Assembly: GCF_005518285.1 (NCBI RefSeq)
Contig: NZ_SJDU01000155.1
Location: 1-5,222 of the forward strand
Reading direction: 5' to 3'
Length of the DNA: 5,222 bases
From: Brachyspira catarrhinii
Lineage (GTDB): Bacteria; Spirochaetota; Brachyspiria; Brachyspirales; Brachyspiraceae
The notes under the pieces are model-generated. The model was not told the DNA's origin and ran no database searches. It saw nothing but the letters and a program-made list of their open reading frames with translations. This document shows positions 1 to 5,222 of this stretch, in pieces. Each line of letters starts with the position of its first letter. Positions within the stretch are counted from its first letter, which is position 1. The position numbers were made by a program, and so were the translations under genes.

Positions 1-2
1 GA

Positions 3-245
3 TTTACTTCGGACGATAAATTGATGCGAGCTTATGCAGCCCGAGACGCATTTTTGGTAGGACAAAAAATGATGCTTTCGAGAGAACGACAAGAAGGCAT
101 AAAAGAAGGAATTGAAAAAGGGAAACTTGAAGGCATAAAAGATGAAAAATATTCAATCGCAAAAACTCTAAAACAAATGAATATGGATGATGCCTCTATA
201 AGTAAAGCTACGGGATTAAGCATTGAAGAAATTCGCAAACTATAA
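3..245 (+). CDS. Rpn/PDDEXK_2-family transposase-nuclease, C-terminal fragment (5' end outside window)
   Basis: The frame is open from the first complete codon at base 3 and ends at TAA 243-245, giving 80 residues of a protein that starts left of the window. The internal TTG/ATG near 21-24 is not a real start, because the frame continues upstream of it without a stop and no ribosome site precedes it. The visible part is the typical tail of the Rpn (recombination-promoting nuclease, PD-(D/E)XK) family. It has a charged helix (AARDAFLVGQKMMLSRERQ), then a G-I-x-x-G repeat (EGIKEGIEKGKLEGIK), then a helix-turn-helix-like end (SISKATGLSIEEIRKL). In this family the catalytic PD-(D/E)XK core is N-terminal, so it cannot be judged here. 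Family members are known or presumed DNA endonucleases acting in RecA-independent recombination and are often multicopy in spirochaetes and clostridia. The family call rests on the tail pattern alone. A different protein with the same tail is possible. Confidence 0.72.
   Translation, partial: FTSDDKLMRAYAARDAFLVGQKMMLSRERQEGIKEGIEKGKLEGIKDEKYSIAKTLKQMNMDDASISKATGLSIEEIRKL
93..142 (+). repeat. 14-bp direct repeat coding for the E-G-I-K unit
   Basis: GAAGGCATAAAAGA occurs at 93-106 and again, identically, at 129-142, a spacing of 36 bases (12 codons). The copies encode the two EGIK units of the G-I-x-x-G helix in the Rpn-like tail. The exact nucleotide identity suggests recent duplication of the unit. 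Expansion and contraction of this repeat would change the tail length in frame. Confidence 0.7.
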
Positions 246-261
246 AAAAGCATATAAAAAC

Positions 262-292
262 TTTTATTTATGTATAATTATTATAAATAAAA
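262..292. terminator. A/T-only hairpin between two convergent genes, possible bidirectional terminator
   Basis: TTTTATTTA at 262-270 is the exact reverse complement of TAAATAAAA at 284-292. One more pair (271/283) extends the stem to 10 bp around an 11-base loop. It lies in the 51 bases between the stop of the Rpn-like gene (245) and the stop of the opposing gene (297), where a shared terminator would be expected. The stem has no G-C pair and the region is A/T-rich throughout, so it is weak and could be chance. Confidence 0.35.
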
Positions 293-296
293 TCAA

Positions 297-992
297 TTAA
301 AAATCTGGCGGGAATTTCTTTACTCTGTTTATAAATAAAAATTCTATCAAACTTCGCGTGCGAGTGAGTAGAAAATAAGACCATAATTCTATCGAACTTT
401 GCCCAGTCGTGCGATTTTTAATTTCCTCTTCGGAGATTTTTACGACTTTAGTTATATTGGAACTTAAATTAATTTTCATTTCCGCTTGATAATATCCGTC
501 AATTAAAGAAAATTTCGGAAGCATATCATGGACAATACAATTTCTAATATTTTGAAGAGTTTTCGCCAAATTATATTCGTTGTGAGGAAGCATTTTATAA
601 TAGCCAACTATTGAAATTAAAATTCCTATATTGCATTGAGCCAAATCCTCGACATTAGTAATTTTTTCGTAAGAAGGTTTTCCGTTTTTAGATTTCTTTA
701 CCGATATAAAACCGTCTTCGTTTATTTTCTCTTCCAAAAGAATCATAAGAGATTGCTCAAACATACTGCCAGCAAGAGTGCAACTCGCTTCAAAATAACC
801 CAAATAATAATTTTGATGAACTTGATAAAGAAGTTTTATCATATGAGCCATTCTGTCGGTATTTATTTGTCCGACATGCATTCTCTTATATTGCAACGCT
901 TTTCTTCTGCATTCCGCTTTTTCTAAAAATTCATCGTTATATCTTTCTTTTAATGTTAGTTTAGGTTGTTTTGTATTATTAGTATTTTCCAT
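297..992 (-). CDS. hypothetical protein with HEPN-like RX4H motif
   Basis: This encodes a 231-residue soluble protein of unknown function. I chose the ATG at 990-992 over the upstream in-frame ATG at 1050-1052. GGAA lies 8 bases before it, and a plausible promoter (-35 at 1047-1052, -10 at 1025-1030) would overlap the longer start. Two segments look like the alpha-helical HEPN fold. One is a helix around residues 67-90 with the pattern A-x-x-L-A-G-x-x-F-E-x-x-L. The other, around residues 143-158, contains IRNCIVHDML, which fits the RX4-6H motif (R150, H155) that forms the RNase site in active HEPN domains. DUF4145-like HEPN proteins share this shape. No signal peptide or membrane span is seen; the N-terminus is lysine- and asparagine-rich and polar. 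HEPN proteins are common in toxin-antitoxin, abortive-infection and other RNA-cutting defence systems, but no nucleotidyltransferase (MNT) antitoxin partner is adjacent. The HEPN assignment is an inference from motif and helix pattern, and many HEPN-like proteins are not nucleases. Confidence 0.75.
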   Translation of the reverse strand: MENTNNTKQPKLTLKERYNDEFLEKAECRRKALQYKRMHVGQINTDRMAHMIKLLYQVHQNYYLGYFEASCTLAGSMFEQSLMILLEEKINEDGFISVKKSKNGKPSYEKITNVEDLAQCNIGILISIVGYYKMLPHNEYNLAKTLQNIRNCIVHDMLPKFSLIDGYYQAEMKINLSSNITKVVKISEEEIKNRTTGQSSIELWSYFLLTRTRSLIEFLFINRVKKFPPDF

Positions 993-1024
993 AAAAAATT
1001 TTCCAAATAAAAATATTGATTTGT

Positions 1025-1052
1025 ATTTTATAATAATTGCCAAATTTGACAA
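1025..1052 (-). promoter_or_regulatory. sigma70-type promoter for the HEPN-like gene
   Basis: Read on the minus strand, TTGTCA (1047-1052; 5 of 6 to consensus) is followed after 16 bases by TAAAAT (1025-1030; 5 of 6). The expected transcript start is about 25 bases before the ATG at 992. Such matches are common in A/T-rich DNA. The correct position and spacing are the main support. Confidence 0.42.
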
Positions 1053-1053
1053 G

Positions 1054-1070
1054 ATTTATAAAATATAAAT
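1054..1070. repeat. perfect 7-bp inverted repeat in the divergent promoter region
   Basis: ATTTATA (1054-1060) and TATAAAT (1064-1070) are exact inverted arms around AAA. The element sits just upstream of the leftward -35 hexamer and about 30 bases upstream of the rightward one, a position where an operator for a divergent pair would lie. The arms are pure A/T, so it may be a chance palindrome. Confidence 0.25.
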
Positions 1071-1101
1071 TCGATTGATAAAATTAAGTTTTAAAATTAT
1101 T

Positions 1102-1129
1102 TTGACAAATTATTATTTTTTAGTATATT
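1102..1129 (+). promoter_or_regulatory. sigma70-type promoter for the metallophosphatase gene
   Basis: A perfect TTGACA -35 at 1102-1107 is followed after 16 bases by TATATT (1124-1129; 5 of 6 to TATAAT). A transcript starting near 1136 would have a leader of about 30 bases. AGGA at 1157-1160 then lies 7 bases before the ATG at 1168, a standard ribosome-site distance. This is the best-looking promoter in the window. Confidence 0.6.
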
Positions 1130-1167
1130 AATTATAATCAATTTTATAGTTTTAATAGGATTAAAAA

Positions 1168-1864
1168 ATGAAAATTGCGATTATTGGAGACTTGCATGGC
1201 AAAAACTGTTATAAAAGATTGCTTAAAGATAAAATCGACTCGTTCGACAAAATTGTCTTCATGGGAGATTATAGCGATGACAGTTGGATTACATTTACCG
1301 ACAAAGAAATCGTAGACAACTTAAAAGAAGTAATTGAATTTAAGAAAAAATATCAAAACAAAGTCGAGCTACTAATTGGAAACCATGACTTTCAATATAT
1401 AGTCGGCTACCCAACGGCAAGCAGATACCGAGAAACTTACGCGAAAGAAATGCATCAAATATTTAACGAAAACGAAAAATTATTCAAAATGATATTTGTA
1501 GCGAACGATTATATTTTTACTCATGCTGGAATAACTAACGGATGGATTGATTATATAAAGAAAAAAAATACAATATAGAAAAAATTTCGATAAATAATAT
1601 CGAAAAAGAAATTAATAAAGTTTACGCGGCGGATAAAGAAGATTGCAATATCGTTTCTTTTAGAAGAGGAGGCTTAAATAAATTTGCGGGACCTCTATGG
1701 GCTGATACGGAAGATTTGCTCGAAGACGCATGGGTTGGTTATAATCAAGTAGTCGGGCATAATAGAGTTAAACCTCGCTCGGTAATAAAGAAAGGAAATT
1801 ATAATATTTTTTATCCGACCATTTTGACACTAATCGGGATGTTTTGCTTACGATGAATATATAA
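1168..1864 (+). pseudogene. calcineurin-like/PPP-type metallophosphatase, split by two frameshifts
   Basis: The first frame runs from ATG 1168 (AGGA 7 bases upstream) to TAG 1576-1578, giving 136 residues. It holds the N-terminal metal-binding motifs: GDLHG (D8, H10), GDYSD (D34), GNHD (N72, H73) and THAG (H119). The gene plainly continues. From about 1563 the frame one base back reads YNIEKISINNIEKEI and later GPLWAD and VVGHNRVKP, the last being the GH metal-ligand motif of the family. From about 1812 a third frame ends SDHFDTNRDVLLTMNI with TAA 1862-1864. Adding one A to the A8 run at 1561-1568 and one T to the T6 run at 1807-1812 restores a single 232-residue frame, a usual length for this family. 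As written, the first product lacks the C-terminal GH ligand and should be inactive. The family hydrolyses phosphoester bonds with a di-metal centre. The substrate, whether phosphoprotein, dinucleotide or other, cannot be told. Alternatives are base-calling error, phase variation or slippage. The family call is secure. Confidence 0.85.
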
Positions 1865-1878
1865 AAAAGTATATAAAA

Positions 1879-3972
1879 TTATTTAATCAAACTTGAAAAA
1901 TCGAGCATATTCTTAAATATTTTATCGACTAAAGAAAGCAAAGCGATTCTATTATTTTTAAGTTTTTCATCGTCCGCCATAACCATAATCTCTTTAAAGA
2001 AATTATCCAATGGCTCGTATAAACTCGAAAGCGTGGAAAAAGTTTTTTCGTATTCTTTATTTTCTATAAGCTTTTTTATTTGAATTTCTTTTTCTTTATA
2101 GATTTTATATAATTCCCTTTCCGCTTTCTCTTCCAAAATCGATTCTTCAAAAATCAAAGTATGAGAGGATTTTATTATATTTTTCACTCTCTTAAATACG
2201 AGCAAAAGATTTGCAAATAATTCTTCGTTTTTCTTTCTAAACTCGTCAATCGCTGCAATTTTCAAATAAGCGTCATAAATATCGTCAATTTCCGTAGATA
2301 GAACTCCAGAAATCGAATCTTTAGAAAAATGCAAATCGTTTTCAAAGCGCGATTTAAAAAATTCGAATATATCATTAACCAAATTTTCGCTTTTATTATT
2401 CTTCGATTCTTTCGGCATCGAGTTAATCGCCTCTCCAATCAACTTTTTCAAACTTATATGTTTTTTGGATTTCACTAAAATATTTATTATTCCGAGAGCC
2501 TGCCTTCTCAAAGCGTTAGGGTCCTGAGAGCCTGTCGGAATATCGCCCACATAAAAACCAGCGACTATATTGTCCATTTTATCCAAAATCGCAATCGCGC
2601 GCCCAGTATCGTTTGAAGGAATATCGTCCGTTGCAAATAAAGGTTTATATTGTTCTTTAATTGCAATAGATATATTTTCGTCAAGTCCCATTTCTTTTGC
2701 AAAATAAGAACCCATTATTCCTTGAAGTTCTGGAAATTGATAAACCATATTGCTTACCAAATCGGCTTTCATATATTTTATAGCTTTCAAAATATTGTCT
2801 TTATCTTCGTTATAATTTAAATCTACTATCAAACTTATGGCGTTTCTTTCAAGCCTTTTCACTTTATCCTCAACGCTTCCGAGTTCTTTTCTAAACATAA
2901 GCATAGAAAGTCTGCCGTTCATTTCGTCCATACCTTTTTTAATATCTTCTTGATACAAAAATCTTCCATCCGAAAGTCGCGCCGTCAAAACTCTAATATT
3001 TCCCGCAATTATTTGTGGGGTTTTCGGTTGATTTGCCGTTATGACGAATATATTAGTCAAATCTCCATTTTTTTTCATTAATGGAAAATATTTTTGATGC
3101 TCTATCATTTCGCTAGTTAAAACTTCTTTAGGAACTTCCAAAAATTTAGAATCGAATTCTGCCGTTAATAAATAAGGCTCTTCAACCAAATCGACAACAA
3201 TCTCCGAAACTTTCTTTTTTGAAACCGCTTCAAAATTATTTTCTTTTTCTATTTTTTCAAGTTGATTAATTATATTTTCAAGTCTTTTTTCTCTCGAAAC
3301 TATTACATGTTTTTTAAGTAAAATTTCTTCGTAATCTTTTGGATTATTTATTTCCGCAAATTCGGGCGACAATAATCTATGTCCCGTGATTTTATTATTA
3401 GTTTCAATTCCCGCAACCGAAGTTTTTATGATTTCGTTTCCAAATAAAGCGACTACATTTCTTATAGGACGAACGAAAGCAAAATCTTTATCTCCCCATC
3501 TCATTTTCTTTTTGAAATCTATACTTGCGATTATATTTTCCAAATTTTCTTCAAATAATTTTTTTGTTTCTATTCCTTTTTTTTCTTTTTTTACATAAAT
3601 ATATTTTTTGCCGTTTAATTCTTTCAAATAAGGTTTGTCGAAAGATTCTTTTTCCGTTATATCGTTTATATTTTTAATTTCAATATTATTCGCTTTCAAA
3701 AATCCTTCTCCAGCTTTTGTTAATGCTCCGTCTTTAATTGCGCTTTCAAATAAAGGACCTTTCGATTCTATAATGTCGTCTTTCGATTTCTCGTCCGCTT
3801 CTTCGACTAAAATTGACAATCTTCTTGGAGTGGTAAAAGAAATTATCGATTTAAAATTAAGCCCGTTATTTTTCAATATGTCTTCGATAATTTTCTTAAA
3901 ACTCAAACTTGCAGGATAAGCGAAGTCCGCTGGTATTTCCTCGACTAAAATCTCAATTAATAAATCTTTCAT
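1879..3972 (-). CDS. glyS: glycyl-tRNA synthetase beta subunit
   Basis: GlyS is the large subunit of the bacterial alpha2-beta2 glycine-tRNA ligase, which charges tRNA-Gly in the cytoplasm; the alpha subunit GlyQ carries the catalytic core. The 697-residue product has normal length and is open throughout. Family hallmarks in order are the N-terminal LLIEILVEEIPA (4-15), FTTPRRLSILVEE (46-58), MRWGDKDFAFVRPIRN (157-172), ITGHRL (195-200), EVLTSEMIEHQKYFP (283-297), ARLSDGRFLYQED (331-343), a degenerate HD-like region FPELQGIMGSYFA (413-425), GDIPTGSQDPNALRRQALGI (476-495), and a C-terminal DALR-like anticodon-binding domain ending in the conserved segment from FFKEIMVMADDEK (658-670) to NNRIALL (673-679). 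I chose the ATG at 3970-3972 because AAAAGGAA lies 7 bases upstream and homologues start at this LLxEI motif. The in-frame ATG at 4056 would add 28 Asn/Ile/Tyr/Lys-rich residues with no family match. The gene stands alone with no glyQ beside it, so the subunits must be expressed from separate loci. It converges on the phosphatase with 14 bases between. Confidence 0.97.
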   Translation of the reverse strand: MKDLLIEILVEEIPADFAYPASLSFKKIIEDILKNNGLNFKSIISFTTPRRLSILVEEADEKSKDDIIESKGPLFESAIKDGALTKAGEGFLKANNIEIKNINDITEKESFDKPYLKELNGKKYIYVKKEKKGIETKKLFEENLENIIASIDFKKKMRWGDKDFAFVRPIRNVVALFGNEIIKTSVAGIETNNKITGHRLLSPEFAEINNPKDYEEILLKKHVIVSREKRLENIINQLEKIEKENNFEAVSKKKVSEIVVDLVEEPYLLTAEFDSKFLEVPKEVLTSEMIEHQKYFPLMKKNGDLTNIFVITANQPKTPQIIAGNIRVLTARLSDGRFLYQEDIKKGMDEMNGRLSMLMFRKELGSVEDKVKRLERNAISLIVDLNYNEDKDNILKAIKYMKADLVSNMVYQFPELQGIMGSYFAKEMGLDENISIAIKEQYKPLFATDDIPSNDTGRAIAILDKMDNIVAGFYVGDIPTGSQDPNALRRQALGIINILVKSKKHISLKKLIGEAINSMPKESKNNKSENLVNDIFEFFKSRFENDLHFSKDSISGVLSTEIDDIYDAYLKIAAIDEFRKKNEELFANLLLVFKRVKNIIKSSHTLIFEESILEEKAERELYKIYKEKEIQIKKLIENKEYEKTFSTLSSLYEPLDNFFKEIMVMADDEKLKNNRIALLSLVDKIFKNMLDFSSLIK

Positions 3973-4027
3973 TTTTATTCCTTTTATCTTGTTTTTATTA
4001 TAAATATCGTTAAAATAATTAATAGAT

Positions 4028-4056
4028 ATTGTATTATTATAATTTAAAAAATTCAA
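4028..4056 (-). promoter_or_regulatory. possible promoter of glyS
   Basis: On the minus strand, TTGAAT (4051-4056; 4 of 6) is followed after 17 bases by TACAAT (4028-4033; 5 of 6). This would give a leader of about 50 bases before the ATG at 3972. TATAAT hexamers at 3997-4002 and 4036-4041 are better -10 matches but lack a recognisable -35 at the right distance. The call is weak in such A/T-rich DNA. Confidence 0.33.
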
Positions 4057-4179
4057 TATATATGATTTTCAAATATATAAAATAAACTATGCAAATATAA
4101 TAATATCATAATATACATTAAAAGAAAAATAAAATTTCACGCTTTCGTATAAATTTCTTAAAATTATATTATATAAAAG

Positions 4180-4216
4180 TAAACCGAACCACTCCTATCG
4201 GAATAAATTCGGTTTA
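4180..4216 (-). terminator. probable intrinsic terminator of the lipoprotein gene
   Basis: TAAACCGAA (4180-4188) and TTCGGTTTA (4208-4216) are exact inverted arms, a 9-bp stem with four G-C pairs around a 19-base loop. It is the only GC-containing hairpin in this intergenic region. Read on the minus strand, the stem is followed by CTTTTATATAA, a short T-rich tract, and lies about 75 bases after the repaired stop of the lipoprotein gene (4292). No T tract follows on the plus strand, so leftward termination is favoured. The long loop and short T tract make it a modest terminator. Confidence 0.5.
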
Positions 4217-4291
4217 ACTATTAAAAATCTTATTAACTTAAATCATATTATCTTCAGTTTATAATTTTATTTTTTTAATACTTAATTAAAT

Positions 4292-4414
4292 TTAATCTAC
4301 CCAATCTCCTTTACCTTCCATTAGCCCCTCTATTGTGTATTCTATGTCATCAAATTCAAGCAAACTTATTTGTTTCAAAATGAACCTAAATTTAAGGATA
4401 AGCTTTCCGTTTAC
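4292..4414 (-). pseudogene. displaced 40-residue C-terminal tail of the lipoprotein
   Basis: Directly after the lipoprotein's present stop, the minus strand stays open in the neighbouring frame. It reads VNGKLILKFRF, then ISLLEFDDIEYTIEG and MEGKGDWVD, ending at TAA 4292-4294. Adding one A to the A5 run (T5 on the plus strand, 4415-4419) joins VVVKLKK to VNGKLILKFRF without interruption. The joined stretch alternates hydrophobic and polar residues like adjacent beta strands. The displaced frame has no own start: a TAG lies just upstream and there is no ribosome site. It is therefore a detached end of the gene, not a separate gene. This is inferred from continuity and protein-like composition. 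Confidence 0.68.
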
Positions 4415-5222
4415 TTTTTCAGTTTTACCACTACCCTAGGAGTATAGGTTTCAGTTTGATGAGAAACCCAATTTATACCATCAAAATAATTTTTAAAATA
4501 TTCTGAATTACCCGCAAATTTAGTTGAAATTGCATTTTTAAAACCACTAATACTTATATCGCCACCACTACTTTCACCGTTAGGATTACTATCTGGTATA
4601 GAATATGTTAAACCATCGGCACTCATACTCCCTAATTTAAAATTAAACGTATGATAATTCTCATCGTATTGCATTTGAGCGCCAAGATTACTACTATTAA
4701 AAATCTCTTTTGTGGATAGTATTAAAACTTTTCCGATTTCAATTTCCACTTCTTGCGTTGTAGTCGTCAAACTTAGATTTTCAGATGTTGGAGTTAATGA
4801 AAAAGTCGCTTTCACTTTTTTGGTTTCAATTCCGCTCCAACTTACTTTAGCTAATGTCGTTGCATCGTATTTACTTGCGTCCGCTGTGTCTTTCTTAAAA
4901 GTCAAAGTCGTTCCCGTGTAGTCGAAATCGTCAACCGCTAAAGTTGTATTTGCCGAAGCGTCTACATCCGCAATAGCCGTCAATGTTCCCGTAGCGTTTT
5001 TGAATTTAATCGTTGAGGTAGTTTTTACTGTATCTCCCGCGCCTGCCACAATTATTAATTTTGTCGAAGTTGTCGATAAAGCTCCGTCCACTAAATCTTT
5101 GTCGGGGTCGGTGCTTCCGCTATCGCCCGTATCCGTTTGACCATCGCCACTACCACCATCAGGCATTCCGTTATCAGGCGGAATATTGTTCGGGTCGCTG
5201 ACATTGTTCTTACACTGACAGC
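4411..5222 (-). CDS. probable surface lipoprotein, 5' end outside window and 3' end frameshifted
   Basis: The frame is open to the right edge and ends at TAA 4411-4413. The ATG at 5164-5166 is not the true start: upstream codons continue in frame and read CQCKNNVSDPNNIPPDNG with no ribosome site. The first Cys codon (5218-5220) is preceded by a codon ending in GC, compatible with Gly or Ser before Cys as in a lipobox. I infer this Cys as the lipidated +1 residue, with the signal peptide just outside the window. A flexible Asn/Pro then Gly/Asp/Ser/Thr-rich linker follows to DPDKD. After it come about 220 residues rich in Thr, Ser, Val and Lys with alternating hydrophobic residues, suggesting a beta-sandwich or repeat-like outer-surface domain. 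No enzyme motif is visible and I do not recognise the family. Hand-counted G+C is about 47 % for 4861-5222 but about 30 % for 4441-4740. A one-base loss near 4415-4419 cuts off a further 40 residues. Confidence 0.7.
   Translation of the reverse strand, partial: CQCKNNVSDPNNIPPDNGMPDGGSGDGQTDTGDSGSTDPDKDLVDGALSTTSTKLIIVAGAGDTVKTTSTIKFKNATGTLTAIADVDASANTTLAVDDFDYTGTTLTFKKDTADASKYDATTLAKVSWSGIETKKVKATFSLTPTSENLSLTTTTQEVEIEIGKVLILSTKEIFNSSNLGAQMQYDENYHTFNFKLGSMSADGLTYSIPDSNPNGESSGGDISISGFKNAISTKFAGNSEYFKNYFDGINWVSHQTETYTPRVVVKLKK

Larger units (their letters stand above)
3973..4291. other. A/T-rich intergenic region upstream of glyS
   Basis: These 319 bases hold no credible gene. From the right they contain the downstream part of the lipoprotein transcript, a hairpin at 4180-4216, about 120 bases of nearly pure A/T, a weak candidate glyS promoter at 4028-4056, and the glyS ribosome site (AAAAGGAA, about 3978-3985). 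The minus-strand leader was checked for a T-box and none was recognised. Confidence 0.6.

Noticed and set aside
636..926. Plus-strand open frame of 96 residues opposite the HEPN-like gene
   Set aside because: It is antisense to a better-supported gene, with no ribosome site and hydrophobic low-complexity content typical of a shadow frame.
993..1052. Longer start for the HEPN-like protein (20 extra residues beginning MSNLAIIIKYK)
   Set aside because: The extension overlaps the likely leftward promoter and has no ribosome site; the ATG at 992 has GGAA 8 bases upstream.
1857..1878. Palindrome-like TATATA pair between the phosphatase end and glyS end as a terminator
   Set aside because: Only six A/T pairs in a run of A/T-rich sequence; indistinguishable from chance.
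3386..3919. Two plus-strand open frames (70 and 94 residues) opposite glyS
   Set aside because: They lie wholly antisense to conserved glyS codons and are Phe/Ser/Ile-rich, as expected from reversed Lys/Glu/Asn codons.
3973..4056. Longer start for GlyS (28 extra residues)
   Set aside because: The extension is low-complexity Asn/Ile/Tyr/Lys and unlike family N-termini; the ATG at 3972 has a clear AAGGA-type site and the conserved LLIEI start.
3973..4291. T-box riboswitch upstream of glyS (AGGAGTGGTTCGG on the minus strand looks faintly like the T-box sequence)
   Set aside because: The match to the conserved AGGGTGGNACCGCG box is poor, no specifier-loop stem I is visible, and the element is better explained as the hairpin ending the lipoprotein transcript.
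4712..4921. Plus-strand open frame of 69 residues opposite the lipoprotein gene
   Set aside because: It is antisense to a coding stretch, with no promoter or ribosome site.
1..5222. CRISPR array, tRNA or rRNA genes, insertion-sequence ends
   Set aside because: No regularly spaced repeats, no cloverleaf-like segment and no rRNA signature were seen on either strand; the only transposase-like gene is the partial Rpn-type protein, which carries no terminal repeats here.

Overview
The window is AT-rich (roughly 28-30 % G+C over most of its length). It holds one conserved housekeeping gene among accessory genes, several of them incomplete or broken. The glycyl-tRNA synthetase beta subunit (glyS) is intact and is the only core gene. 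Base composition, A/T-rich starts with AAGGA-like ribosome sites, the C-terminus of an Rpn/PDDEXK-type transposase-nuclease and a probable lipoprotein with a Asp/Gly/Ser/Thr-rich linker together suggest an AT-rich anaerobe. A Brachyspira-like spirochaete is my best guess, but this is an inference and the sequence contains no rRNA to prove it.

Layout. Bases 3-245 (+) are the C-terminal end of an Rpn/PDDEXK_2-family protein that enters from the left. It converges on a (-) strand gene at 297-992 encoding a 231-residue protein with an RX4H motif typical of HEPN domains. A roughly 175-base divergent promoter region (993-1167) separates it from a (+) strand calcineurin-like/PPP-type metallophosphatase at 1168-1864. 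That phosphatase is split over three reading frames by two one-base losses in homopolymers. It converges, with only 14 bases between, on glyS (1879-3972, -). The 319 bases upstream of glyS are almost pure A/T apart from one GC-containing hairpin. The last gene (4292-5222, -) is a probable surface lipoprotein whose signal peptide lies beyond the right edge. Its last 40 residues are displaced into another frame by a third one-base homopolymer loss.

How the genes relate. There is no sign of a multi-gene operon: glyS stands alone without glyQ, and the accessory genes sit as single transcription units around it. The most notable pattern is three frame breaks, each repaired by adding a single A or T to a homopolymer, all in accessory genes. 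glyS carries runs of equal length and stays open. That fits real decay or phase variation of accessory genes, but base-calling error at homopolymers is not excluded. I found no CRISPR array, tRNA, rRNA, insertion-sequence ends or convincing new multi-gene system. The nearest candidate is the divergent HEPN-like/phosphatase pair.
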